Source of the DNA: Mixophyes australis
Lineage: Eukaryota > Chordata > Amphibia > Anura > Limnodynastidae
DNA length: 64,000 nucleotides
Assembly: GCA_036250195.1 (NCBI GenBank)
Contig: JAVHZZ010000006.1
Location: forward strand, 168,908,424-168,972,423
Direction of reading: 5' to 3'
A program made the translations under genes and the position numbers. Within the stretch, counting starts at the first letter, position 1; each line of letters opens with the position of its first letter. The notes beneath the pieces are model-generated. The model did no database searches, was not told the origin of the DNA, and saw nothing but the letters and a program-made list of their open reading frames with translations. This document shows positions 16,131 through 31,145 of the stretch, piece by piece.

Positions 16131-19100
16131 TCGAATCATAAATCATGAATTTAATCATAAATCATGAATCATGAAATGAATCATGAATTAAATCATGAAT
16201 CATGAATTAAATCATGAATCATGAATCATGAGTCATGAATTGAATCATGAATCGTGAATCATGAATTCAATCATGAATCATGAATTGAATCATGAATCAT
16301 GAATCACAAATCATGAATCAAATCATGAATCATGAATCATGAATTAAATCATGAATCATGAATTGAATCATGAATCAAGAAATGAATCATGAATTGAATC
16401 ATGTATCATGAATTATGAATTGAATCATGATTCATGAATCATTTATCATAAATCGATTCATAAATCATGAATTGAATCATGAATCATTAAATGAATCATG
16501 AATCATGAATTGATTCATGAATCATGAAATGAATCATGAAATGAATCATTAATTGAATCATGTATCATGAATCATGAATTGAATCATGAATCATGAATCA
16601 TGAATCATGAATCATGAATCATGAAATGAATCATGAATTGAATCATGAATCATGAATTGAATCATGAATCATAAATCATGAATCATGAATCATGAATCGA
16701 ATCATTATTCATGAATTGAATCATGACTCATGAATCATGAACCATGAATTGAATCATGAATAATGAATCATGAATCCTGAATCAATTAATGAATCATGAA
16801 TTGAATCATAAAATATGAATCATGAATTGAATCATGAATCTTGAATCATGAATTGTATCATGATTCATGAATCATGAATCATGAATCAAATCATGATTCA
16901 TGAATCATGATTCATGAATCGAATCATGAATCGAATCATGAATCATGAAACAAATCATGAATCGAATCATGAATCATGAATCAATTAATGAATCATGAAT
17001 TGAATCATGAAATATGAATTATGAATTGAATCATGAATCTTGAATCATGAATTGAATCATGATTCATGAATCATGAATCATGAATCAAATCATGATTCAT
17101 GAATTGAATCATGAATCGAATCATGAATCATGAATCGAATCATGAATCAAATCATGATTCATGAATCATGAATCATGAATCGAATCATGATTCATGAATT
17201 GAATCATATATTGAATCATGAATCATAAATCATGAATCGAATCATGATTCATGAATCGAATCACGATTCATGAATCATGAATCATGAATCGAATCATGAT
17301 TCATGAATCAAGAATCATGAATCGAATCATAAATCATGAATCAAGAATCATGAATCGAATCATAAATCATGAATTGAATCATAAATTATGAATCATTAAA
17401 TGAATTATGAATTGCATTATGAATCATGAATTAAATCATGACTCATGAATTAAATCATGAATCATGAATTTAATCATGAATCATGAATTGAATCATGAAT
17501 TAAATCATGAATCATGAATCATGAATTGAATCATGAATTGAATCATGTATCATGAATCATGAATTGAATCATGAATTAAATCATGAATCATGAATCATGA
17601 ATTGAATCATGAATTGAATCATGAATCATGAATCATGAATTGAATCATGAATCATGAATTTAATAATGAATTGAATCATGAATCATGAATTGAATCATGA
17701 ATCATAAATCATGAATCAAATCATAAATCATGAATCATTAAATGAATCATGAATTAAAACATGAATCATGAATTGAATCATGAATCATGAATCATGAATC
17801 ATGAATTGAATCATGAATCATGAATTTAATCATGAATTGAATCATGAATCATGAATTGACTCATGTATCATGAATCATGAATTGAATCATGAATCATGAA
17901 TCATGAATCATAAATTGAATCATGAATCATGAATTTAATCATGAATTGAATCATGAATCATGAATTGAATCATGAATCATGAATCATGAATCAAATCATA
18001 AATCATGAATCATTAAATGAATCATGAATTAAAACATGAATCATGAATTGAATCATGAATCATAAATTGAATCATGAATTAAATCATGAATCATGAATCA
18101 TAAATCATGAATCAAATCATGAATCATGAATCATAAATCATGAATCAAATCATGAATCATGAATTGAATCATGTATCGAATCATGATTCCTGAATCATAA
18201 ATCGAATCATGATTCATGAATCATGAATCATGAATTGAATCATGATTCATGAATCATGAATCGAATTATAAATCATGAATTTAATCATAAATCATGAATC
18301 ATGAAATGAATCATGAATTGAATCATGAATCATGAATTAAATCATGAATCATGAGTCATGAATTGAATCATGAATCATGAATTGAATCATGAATCATGAA
18401 TCATGAATTGAATCATGAATCATGAATCATGAATCATGAATTGAATCATGAATCATGCATTTAATCATGAATTGAATCATGAATCATGAATTGAATCATG
18501 AATCATGAATCATGAATCAAATCGTAAATCATGAATCATTAAATGAATCATGAATTAAAACATGAATCATGAATTGAATCATGAATCATGAATTGAATCA
18601 TGAGTCATGAATTGAATCATGAATCATGAATTGAATCATGAATCATGAATCATGAATCATAAATCATGAATCAAATCATGAATCATGAATCATGAATCAT
18701 GAATCATAAATCATGAATCAAATCATGAATCATGAATCATGAATTGAATCATGAATCATGAATCATGTATCGAATCATGATTCCTGAATCATAAATCGAA
18801 TCATGATTCATGAATCATGAATCATGAATTGAATCATGATTCATGAATCATGAATCGAATTATAAATCATGAATTTAATCATAAATCATGAATCATGAAA
18901 TGAATCATGAATTGAATCATGAATCATGAATTAAATCATGAATCATGAGTCATGAATTGAATCATGAATCATGAATTGAATCATGAATCATGAATCATGA
19001 ATTGAATCATGAATCATGAATTAAATCATGAATTGAATCATGAATCATGAATCATGAATTGAATCATGAATTGAATCATGAATTGAATCATGAATTGAAT

Positions 19101-21700
19101 CATGAATCATAAATCATGAATCAAATAATGAATCATGAATTGAATCATGAATCATGAATAATAAATCATGAATCAAATCATGAATCATGAATCATGAATT
19201 GAATCATGAATCATGAATCATGAATTGAATCATGAATCATGAATTAAATCATGAATTGAATCATGAATCATGAATCATGAATCATAAATCATGAATCATG
19301 AATTGAATCATGAATCATGAATCATAAATCATGAATCAAATCATGAATCATGAATCATGAATTGAATCATGAATCATGAATCAAATCATGATTCCTGAAT
19401 CATGAATCATAAATCGAATCATGATTCATGAATCATGAATCGAATCATGATTCATGAATCATGAATCGAATCATAAATCATGAATTTAATCATAAATCAT
19501 GAATCAAATCATGAATCATGAATTGAATCATGAATCATGAATTGAATCATGATTCATAAATCATGAATCATGAATCAAATCATGATTCATGAATCATGAA
19601 TCATGATTCATAAATCATAAATCATGAATCATCATTCATGAATCATGAATCATGAATCGAATCATGATTCATGAATCATGAATATTGAATCGAATCATAA
19701 ATCATGAATTGAATCATAAATAATGAATCATGAAATGAATCATGAATTGAATCATGAGTCATGAATTGAATCATGAATCATGAATTGAATCATAAATCAT
19801 GAATTATGATTTGAATCATTAATCATGAATTGAATCATATATTGAATCATGAATCATGAATCATGAATCGAATCATGATTCATGAATCGAATCACAATTC
19901 ATGAATCATGAATCGAATCACGATTCATGAATCATGAATCATGAATCGAATCATGATTCATGAATCAAGAATCATGAATCGAATCATAAATCATTAATTG
20001 AATCATAAATCATGAATCATTAAATGAATTATGAATTGCATCATGAATCATGAATTAAATCATGAATCATGAATTAAATTATGAATCATGAATTTAATCA
20101 TGAATCATGAATTGAATCATGAATCATGATTAATGAAATGAATCATGAATTGAATCATGTATCATGAATCATGAATTGAATCATGAATCATGAATTGAAT
20201 CATGAATTAAATCATGAATCATGAATCATGAATTGAATCATGAATCATTAATTTAATCATAAATCATGAATCATGAAATGAATCATGAATTGAATCATGA
20301 ATCATGAATTAAATCATGAATCATGAATCATGAATCATGAGTCATGAATTGAATCATGAATCGTGAATCATGAATTGAATCATGAATCATGAATCATAAA
20401 TCATGAATCAAATCATGATTCATGAATCATGAATTGAATCATGAATCATGAATTGAATCATGATTCATGAATCATTAATCATAAATCGATTCATAAATCA
20501 TGAATTGAATCATGAATCATGAATCATTAAATGAATCATGAATCATGAATTGATTCATAAATCATGAATCATGAATCATGAAATGAATCATGAATTGAAT
20601 CATGTATCATGAATCATGAATTGAATCATGAATCATAAATCATGAATTGAATCATGAATCATGAATTGAATCATGATTCATGAATAATGAATCATGAATC
20701 GAATCATGATTCATGAATTGAATCATGACTCATGAATCATGAACCATGAATTGATTCATGAATAATGAATCATGAATCATGAATCAATTAATGAATCATG
20801 AATTGATTAATGAAATATGAATCATGAATTGAATCATGAATCTTGAATCATGAATTTGAATCATGATTTATGAATCATGATTAATGAATCGAATCATGAA
20901 TCGAATTATGAATCATGAATCGAATCATGATTCATGAATCATGAATCAAGAATCGAATCATGATTCATGAATCGAATCAAGATTCATGAATCATGAATCA
21001 TGAATCGAATCATGATTCATGAATCAAGAATCATGAATCGAATCATAAATCATGAATTGAATCATAAATCATGAATCATTAAATGAATTATGAATTGCAT
21101 CATGAATCATGAATTAAATCATGAATCATGAATTGAATCATGAATCATGAATTGAATCATGAATCATGATTCATGAAATGAATCATGAATTGAATCATGT
21201 ATCATGAATCATGAATTGAATCATGAATCATGAATTGAATCATGAATCATGAATTGAATCATGAATCATGAATCATGAATTGAATCATGAATTGAACCAT
21301 GAATCAGGAATCATGAATTGAATCATGAATCATGAATTGAATCATGAATTATGAATTGAATCATGATTCATGAATGTAAACATGATTTGAATCATGAATC
21401 ATGAATCATGAATCGAATCATGATTCATGAAAATCATGAATTGAATCATGATTTATGAATCATGAATCAAGAATTGAATTATGATTCATGAATCATGAAT
21501 CATGAATCGAATCATGATTCATAAATCATGAATAATGAATCAAATCATAAATCATGAAGTGAATCATAAATCATGAATCATTAAATGAATCATTAATTAA
21601 ATCATTAACCATAAATTGAATCATGAGTCATGAATTGAATCATGAATCATGAATTGAATCATGAATCATGAATCAAATCATGATTCATGAATCATGAATC
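16131..21700 (+). repeat. ~8-kb super-repeat, copy 3, partial
   Basis: The unit starts again near 16.13 kb. ACCATG at 16,741 and CATATATTG at 17,205 lie exactly 8,007 bp after their copy-2 partners (8,734 and 9,198) and 16,290 bp after those of copy 1. Further on the offset to copy 2 is 8,187 bp (CATATATTG at 19,836, CATTAATTT at 20,246) and then 8,109 bp (ACCATG at 20,743). The copy follows copy 2 through the GTAAACATG word at 21,376 and then merges into the shorter-period repeats to its right. Confidence 0.8.
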
Positions 21701-24700
21701 ATGATTCATAAATCATAAATCATCAATCATGATTCATGAATCATGAATCATGAATCAAATCATGATTCATGAATCATGAATCATGAATCGAATCATAAAT
21801 CATGAACTGAATCATAAATCATGAATCATTAAATGAATCATGAATTGAATCATGAATCATGAATTAAATCATGAATCATGAATTGAATCATGAATCATGA
21901 ATTGAATCATGAATCGAATCATAATTCATGAATTGAATCATAAATCATGAATCATTAAATGAATCATGATTCATGAATCATGAATCATGAATCGAATCAT
22001 GATTCATGAATCATGAATCATGAATCAAATCATGATTCATGAATCATGAATCATGAATCCAATCATGATTCATGAATCATGAATCATGAATTCAATCATG
22101 ATTCATGAATCGAATCATGATTCATGAATCACGAATCATGAATCGAATCTTGATTCATGAATCGAATCATGATTCATGAATCATGAATCGAATCATGATT
22201 CATAAATCATGAATCATGAATCGAATCATGATTCATGAACCGAATCATGATTCATGAATCGAATCATGATTCATGAATCACGAATCATGATTCATGAATC
22301 ACGAATCGAATCATGATTCATGAATCGAATCATAATTCATGAATCACGAATCATGAATCGAATCATGATTCATGAATCAAATCATGATTCTTGAATCATG
22401 AATCGTGATTCATGAATCATGAATCATGATTCATGAATCATGAATCATGAATCAAATCATAAATCATGAATTGAATCATAAATCATGAATCATGAATTAA
22501 ATCATGAATCATGAATTGAATCATGAATCATGAATTGAATCATGAATTGAATCATGAATCATGAATCATGAATCATAAATCATGAATCATGAATTGAATC
22601 ATGAATTATGAATCATGAATTGAATCATGAATCATGAATCAAATCATGATTCCTGAATCATGAATCATGAATTTAATCATGATTCATGAATCATGAATCG
22701 AATCATGATTCATGAATCATGAATCGAATCATAAATCATGAATTTAATCATAAATCATGAATCAAATCATGAATCATGAATTGAATCATGAATCATGAAT
22801 TGAATCATGATTCATAAATCATGAATCATGAATCAAATCATGATTCATGAATCATGAATCATGATTCATAAATCATAAATCATGAATCATCATTCATGAA
22901 TCATGAATCATGAATCGAATCATGATTCATGAATCATGAATATTGAATCGAATCTTAAATCATGAATTGAATCATAAATAATGAATCATGAAATGAATCA
23001 TGAATTGAATCATGAGTCATGAATTGAATCATGAATCATGAATTGAATCATGAATCATGAATTATGATTTGAATCATTAATCATGAATTGAATCATATAT
23101 TGAATCATGAATCATGAATCATGAATCGAATCATGATTCATGAATCGAATCACGATTCATGAATCATGAATCATGAATCGAATCATGATTCATGAATCAA
23201 GAATCATGAATCGAATCATAAATCATGAATTGAATCATAAATCATGAATCATTAAATGAATTATGAATTGCATCATGAATCATGAATTAAATCATGAATC
23301 ATGAATTGAATCATGAATCATGATTAATGAAATGAATCATGAATTGAATCATGTATCATGAATCATGAATTGAATCATGAATCATGAATTGAATCATGAA
23401 TTAAATCATGAATCATGAATCATGAATTGAATCATGAATCATGAATTTAATCATAAATCATGAATCATGAAATGAATCATGAATTGAATCATGAATCATG
23501 AATTAAATCATGAATCATGAGTCATGAATTGAATCATGAATCGTGAATCATGAATTGAATCATGAATCATGAATCATAAATCATGAATCAAATCATGATT
23601 CATGAATCATAAATCGATTCATAAATCATGAATTGAATCATGAATCATGAATCATTAAATGAATCATGAATCATGAATTGATTCATAAATCATGAATCAT
23701 GAATCATGAAATGAATCATGAATTGAATCATGAATCATAAATCATGAATTGAATCATGAATCATGAATTGAATCATGAATCATAAATCATGAATCGTGAA
23801 TCATGAATCGAATCATGATTCATGAATTGAATCATGATTCATGAATAATGAATCATGAATCGAATCATGATTCATGAATTGAATCATGACTCATGAATCA
23901 TGAACCATGAATTGAATCATGAATAATGAATCATGAATCATGAATCAATTAATGAATCATGAATTGATTAATGAAATATGAATCATGAATTGAATCATGA
24001 ATCTTGAATCATGAATTCAATCATGATTCATGAATCATGAATCATGAATTGAATCATGATTCATGAATCATGATTCATGAATCGAATCATGAATCGAATT
24101 ATGAATCATGAATCGAATCATGATTCATGAATCATGAATCAAGAATCGAATCATGATTCATGAATCGAATCAAGATTCATGAATCATGAATCATGAATCG
24201 AATCATGATTCATGAATCAAGAATCATGAATCGAATCATAAATCATGAATTGAATCATAAATCATGAATCATTAAATGAATTATGAATTGCATCATGAAT
24301 CATGAATTAAATCATGAATCATGAATTGAATCATGAATCATGAATTGAATCATGAATCATGATTCATGAAATGAATCATGAATTGAATCATGTATCATGA
24401 ATCATGAATTGAATCATGAAACATGAATTGAATCATGAATTAAATCATGAATCATGAATCATGAATTGAATCATGAATCATGAATTTAATCATGAATTGA
24501 ATCATGAATCATGAATTGAATCATGAATCATGAATCATGAATTGAATCATGAATCATGAATCACGAATCATGAATTGAATCATGAATCATGAATTGAATC
24601 ATGAATTATGAATTGAATCATGATTCATGAATGTAAACATGATTTGAATCATGAATCATGAATCGAATCATGATTCATGAAAATCATGAATTGAATCATG

Positions 24701-25730
24701 ATTTATGAATCATGAATCAAGAATTGAATTATGATTCATGAATCATGAATCATGAATCGAATCATGATTCATAAATCATGAATAATGAATCAAATCATAA
24801 ATCATGAAGTGAATCATAAATCATGAATCATTAAATGAATCATTAATTAAATCATTAACCATAAATTGAATCATGAGTCATGAATTGAATCATGAATCAT
24901 GAATTGAATCATGAATCATGAATCAAATCATGATTCATGAATCATGAATCATGATTCATGAATCATGAATCATGATTCATAAATCATAAATCATTAATTA
25001 TGATTCATGAATCATGAATCATGAATCATGAATCGAATCATAAATCATGAACTGAATCATAAATCATGAATCATTAAATGAATCATGAATTGAATCATGA
25101 ATCATGAATTAATTCATGAATCATGAATTGAATCATGAATCATGAATCGAATCATAATTCATGAATTGAATCATAAATCATGAATCATTAAATAAATCAT
25201 GATTCATGAATCATGAATCATGAATCGAATCATGATTCATGAATCATGAATCATGAATCAAATCATGATTCATGAATCATGAATCATGAATTCAATCATG
25301 ATTCATGAATCGAATCATGATTCATGAATCACGAATCATGAATCGAATCATGATTCATGAATCGAATCATGATTCATGAATCATGATTCATGAATCGAAT
25401 CATGATTCATAAATCATGAATCATGAATCGAATCATGATTCATGAACCGAATCATGATTCATGAATCGAATCATGATTCATGAATCGAATCATGATTCAT
25501 GAATCACGAATCATAAATCGAATCATGATTCATGAATCGAATCATGATTCATGAATCGAATCATGATTCATGAATCACGAATCATGAATCGAATCATGAT
25601 TCATGAATCAAATCATGATTCTTGAATCATGAATCGTGATTCATGAATCATGAATCATGATTCATGAATCATGAATCATGAATCGAATCATAATTCATGA
25701 ATTGAATCATAAATCATGAATCATTAAATA
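19450..25730 (+). repeat. ~3.26-kb tandem duplication
   Basis: Markers repeat at 3,258 bp: ATTCATAAA at 19,552 and 22,810, and CATATATTG at 19,836 and 23,094. GTAAACATG at 21,376 and 24,633 is 3,257 bp apart. The right part of super-repeat copy 3 was thus copied once more, to about 22.7-25.7 kb. The roughly 500 bases near 22.2-22.7 kb between the copies are the same satellite, rich in CACGAATC and ATCGAA variants. Edges are approximate. Confidence 0.78.
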
Positions 25731-28406
25731 AATCATGATTCATGAATCATGAATCATGAATCGAATCATGATTCATGAATCAAGAATCATGAATCGAATC
25801 ATAAATCATGAATTGAATCATAAATCATGAATCATTAAATGAATTATGAATTGCATCATGAATCATGAATTAAATCATGAATCATGAATTGAATCATGAA
25901 TCATGATTAATGAAATGAATCATGAATTGAATCATGTATCATGAATCATGAATTGAATCATGAATCATGAATTGAATCATGAATTAAATCATGAATCATG
26001 AATCATGAATTGAATCATGAATCATGAATTTAATCATAAATCATGAATCATGAAATGAATCATGAATTGAATCATGAATCATGAATTAAATCATGAATCA
26101 TGAATCATGAGTCATGAATTGAATCATGAATCGTGAATCATGAATTGAATCATGAATCATGAATCATAAATCATGAATCAAATCATGATTCATGAATCAT
26201 AAATCGATTCATAAATCATGAATTGAATCATGAATCATGAATCATTAAATGAATCATGAATCATGAATTGATTCATAAATCATGAATCATGAATCATGAA
26301 ATGAATCATGAATTGAATCATAAATCATAAATCATGAATTGAATCATGAATCATGAATTGAATCATGAATCATAAATCATGAATCGTGAATCATGAATCG
26401 AATCATGATTCATGAATTGAATCATGATTCATGAATAATGAATCATGAATCGAATCATGATTCATGAATTGAATCATGACTCATGAATCATGAACCATGA
26501 ATTGAATCATGAATAATGAATCATGAATCATGAATCAATTAATGAATCATGAATTGATTAATGAAATATGAATCATGAATTGAATCATGAATCTTGAATC
26601 ATGAATTCAATCATGATTCATGAATCATGAATCATGAATTGAATCATGATTCATGAATCATGATTCATGAATCGAATCATGAATCGAATTATGAATCATG
26701 AATCGAATCATGATTCATGAATCATGAATCAAGAATCGAATCATGATTCATGAATCGAATCAAGATTCATGAATCATGAATCATGAATCGAATCATGATT
26801 CATGAATCAAGAATCATGAATCGAATCATAAATCATGAATTGAATCATAAATCATGAATCATTAAATGAATTATGAATTGCATCATGAATCATGAATTAA
26901 ATCATGAATCATGAATTGAATCATGAATCATGAATTGAATCATGAATCATGATTCATGAAATGAATCATGAATTGAATCATGTATCATGAATCATGAATT
27001 GAATCATGAAACATGAATTGAATCATGAATTAAATCATGAATCATGAATCATGAATTGAATCATGAATCATGAATTTAATCATGAATTGAATCATGAATC
27101 ATGAATTGAATCATGAATCATGAATCATGAATTGAATCATGAATCATGAATCACGAATCATGAATTGAATCATGAATCATGAATTGAATCATGAATTATG
27201 AATTGAATCATGATTCATGAATGTAAACATGATTTGAATCATGAATCATGAATCATGAATCGAATCATGATTCATGAAAATCATGAATTGAATCATGATT
27301 TATGAATCATGAATCAAGAATTGAATTATGATTCATGAATCATGAATCATGAATCGAATCATGATTCATAAATCATGAATAATGAATCAAATCATAAATC
27401 ATGAAGTGAATCATAAATCATGAATCATTAAATGAATCATTAATTAAATCATTAACCATAAATTGAATCATGAGTCATGAATTGAATCATGAATCATGAA
27501 TTGAATCATGAATCATGAATCATGAATCAAATCATGATTCATGAATCATGAATCATGATTCATGAATCATGAATCATGATTCATAAATCATAAATCATTA
27601 ATTATGATTCATGAATCATGAATCATGAATCAAATCATGATTCATGAATCATGAATCATGAATCGAATCATAAATCATGAACTGAATCATAAATCATGAA
27701 TCATTAAATGAATCATGAATTGAATCATGAATCATGAATTAATTCATGAATCATGAATTGAATCATGAATCATGAATCGAATCATAACTCATGAATTGAA
27801 TCATAAATCATGAATCATTAAATAAATCATGATTCATGAATCATGAATCATGAATCGAATCATGATTCATGAATCATGAATCATGAATCAAATCATGATT
27901 CATGAATCATGAATCATGAATTCAATCATGATTCATGAATCGAATCATGATTCATGAATCACGAATCATGAATCGAATCATGATTCATGAATCGAATCAT
28001 GATTCATGAATCATGATTCATGAATCGAATCATGATTCATAAATCATGAATCATGAATCGAATCATGATTCATGAACCGAATCATGATTCATGAATCGAA
28101 TCATAATTCATGAATCGAATCATGATTCATGAATCACGAATCATAAATCGAATCATGATTCATGAATCGAATCATGATTCATGAATCGAATCATGATTCA
28201 TGAATCACGAATCATGAATCGAATCATGATTCATGAATCAAATCATGATTCTTGAATCATGAATCGTGATTCATGAATCATGAATCATGATTCATGAATC
28301 ATGAATCATGAATCGAATCATAATTCATGAATTGAATCATAAATCATGAATCATTAAATAAATCATGATTCATGAATCATGAATCATGAATCGAATCATG
28401 ATTCAT
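23155..28406 (+). repeat. 2,590-bp tandem duplication, nearly identical copies
   Basis: Copy 1 is about 23,155-25,737 and copy 2 about 25,738-28,406. AAATCGATTC at 23,611 and 26,201, ACCATG at 23,904 and 26,494, and GTAAACATG at 24,633 and 27,223 all keep an exact 2,590-bp offset. A marker near the left end (TTGCATC, G at 23,270 and 25,853) is 2,583 bp apart, one 7-bp word less. The near-constant offset implies a recent duplication. Copy 2 stops matching near 28,407, where the sequence jumps back into the 536-bp sub-repeat. Confidence 0.85.
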
Positions 28407-30500
28407 GAATCATGAATCATGAATCAAATCATGATTCATGAATCATGAATCATGAATTCAATCATGATTCATGAATCGAATCATGATTCATGAATCACGA
28501 ATCATGAATCGAATCATGATTCATGAATCGAATCATGATTCATGAATCATGATTCATGAATCGAATCATGATTCATAAATCATGAATCATGAATCGAATC
28601 ATGATTCATGAACCGAATCATGATTCATGAATCGAATCATGATTCATGAATCGAATCATGATTCATGAATCACGAATCATGAATCGAATCATGATTCATG
28701 AATCGAATCATGATTCATGAATCGAATCATGATTCATGAATCACGAATCATGAATCGAATCATGATTCATGAATCAAATCATGATTCTTGAATCATGAAT
28801 CGTGATTCATGAATCATGAATCATGAATTGAATCATGAATCATGAATCACGAATCATGAATTGAATCATGAATCATGAATTGAATCATGAATTATGAATT
28901 GAATCATGATTCATGAATGTAAACATGATTTGAATCATGAATCATGAATCATGAATCGAATCATGATTCATGAAAATCATGAATTGAATCATGATTTATG
29001 AATCATGAATTGAATCATGATTTATGAATCATGAATCAAGAATTGAATTATGATTCATGAATCATGAATCATGAATCGAATCATGATTCATAAATCATGA
29101 ATAATGAATCAAATCATAAATCATGAAGTGAATCATAAATCATGAATCATTAAATGAATCATTAATTAAATCATTAACCATAAATTGAATCATGAGTCAT
29201 GAATTGAATCATGAATCATGAATTGAATCATGAATCATGAATCATGAATCAAATCATGATTCATGAATCATGAATCATGATTCATGAATCATGAATCATG
29301 ATTCATAAATCATAAATCATTAATTATGATTCATGAATCATGAATCATGAATCAAATCATGATTCATGAATCATGAATCATGAATCGAATCATAAATCAT
29401 GAACTGAATCATAAATCATGAATCATTAAATGAATCATGAATTGAATCATGAATCATGAATTAATTCATGAATCATGAATTGAATCATGAATCATGAATC
29501 GAATCATAATTCATGAATTGAATCATAAATCATGAATCATTAAATAAATCATGATTCATGAATCATGAATCATGAATCGAATCATGATTCATGAATCATG
29601 AATCATGAATCAAATCATGATTCATGAATCATGAATCATGAATTCAATCATGATTCATGAATCGAATCATGATTCATGAATCACGAATCATGAATCGAAT
29701 CATGATTCATGAATCGAATCATGATTCATGAATCATGATTCATGAATCGAATCATGATTCATAAATCATGAATCATGAATCGAATCATGATTCATGAACC
29801 GAATCATGATTCATGAATCGAATCATGATTCATGAATCGAATCATGATTCATGAATCACGAATCATGAATCGAATCATGATTCATGAATCGAATCATGAT
29901 TCATGAATCGAATCATGATTCATGAATCACGAATCATGAATCGAATCATGATTCATGAATCAAATCATGATTCTTGAATCATGAATCGTGATTCATGAAT
30001 CATGAATCATGATTCATGAATCATGAATCATGAATCGAATCATAATTCATGAATTGAATCATAAATCATGAATCATTAAATAAATCATGATTCATGAATC
30101 ATGAATCATGAATCGAATCATGATTCATGAATCATGAATCATGAATCAAATCATGATTCATGAATCATGAATCATGAATTCAATCATGATTCATGAATCG
30201 AATCATGATTCATGAATCACGAATCATGAATCGAATCATGATTCATGAATCGAATCATGATTCATGAATCATGATTCATGAATCGAATCATGATTCATAA
30301 ATCATGAATCATGAATCGAATCATGATTCATGAACCGAATCATGATTCATGAATCGAATCATGATTCATGAATCGAATCATGATTCATGAATCACGAATC
30401 ATGAATCGAATCATGATTCATGAATCAAATCATGATTCTTGAATCATGAATCGTGATTCATGAATCATGAATCATGATTCATGAATCATGAATCATGAAT
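25191..30500 (+). repeat. 536-bp CpG-rich sub-repeats in three pairs
   Basis: The word AATAAATCATG occurs in pairs exactly 536 bp apart: 25,191 and 25,727, 27,821 and 28,357, and 29,543 and 30,079. A second marker inside the unit, CGTGATTC at 28,265 and 28,801, gives the same 536-bp spacing; the last pair is shortened (29,987 and 30,452, 465 bp). The unit is mostly TCATGA words with ATCGAA spacers and alternating A and T joints, plus CACGAATCATG variants. It is therefore among the most CpG-rich and self-complementary parts of the window. Confidence 0.82.
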
Positions 30501-30530
30501 CGAATCATAAATCATGAATTGAATCATAAA
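28820..30530 (+). repeat. Third copy of a ~1.7-kb segment
   Basis: GTAAACATG at 28,919 is 1,696 bp after its copy at 27,223. The AATAAATCATG words at 29,543 and 30,079 are 1,722 bp after those at 27,821 and 28,357. The segment is another copy of about 27.1-28.8 kb, with 26 bp gained inside. A short direct repeat around the words AATCATGATTTATG near 28,985-29,030 is part of that gain. Confidence 0.75.
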
Positions 30531-31145
30531 TCATGAATCATGAATTAAATCATGAATCATGAATTGAATCATGAATCATGAATTGAATCATGAATCATGA
30601 ATCATGAAATGAATCATAAATTGAATCATGTATCATGAATCATGAATTGAATCATGAATCATGAATTGAATCATGAATTGAATCATGAATCACGAAGCAT
30701 GAATTGAATCATAAATCATGAATTGAATCATGAATCATAATTTGAATCATGAATCATGAATTGAATCATAAATCGTGAATTGAATCATGAAATGAATGAT
30801 GAATCATGAATCAAATCATGATTCATGAATTGAATCATGAATCGAATCATAAATCATGAATTGAATCATAAATCATGAATCATTAAATGAATCATGAATT
30901 AAATCCTGAATCATGAATTGAATCATGAGTCATGTATTGAATAATGAATCATGAATCATGAATCGAATCATGATTCATGAATCATGAATCATGAATCGAA
31001 TCATAAATCATGAATTGAATCATAAATCATGATTCATTAAATGAATCATGAATTGAATCATGAGTCATGAATTAAATCATGAATCATGAATTGAATCATG
31101 ATTCGTGAATTGAATCATGAATCATGAATCATGAATTGAATCATG
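30530..31145 (+). repeat. Bridge segment resembling 15.5-16.1 kb
   Basis: The rare word CACGAAGCATG at 30,691 and its surroundings resemble the stretch around 15,651, 15,040 bp upstream. Later, longer versions follow 38,095 and 43,126. The segment contains ATTGAA and ATTAAA spacers and a few words not common elsewhere (AATGATGAATC near 30,795, CATGTATTGAATAATG near 30,933). I see no other feature. Confidence 0.7.

Noticed and set aside
25191..30090. AATAAA poly(A)-type signals in AATAAATCATG
   Set aside because: They are a regular satellite variant repeated with the 536-bp unit, with no transcript or gene upstream.
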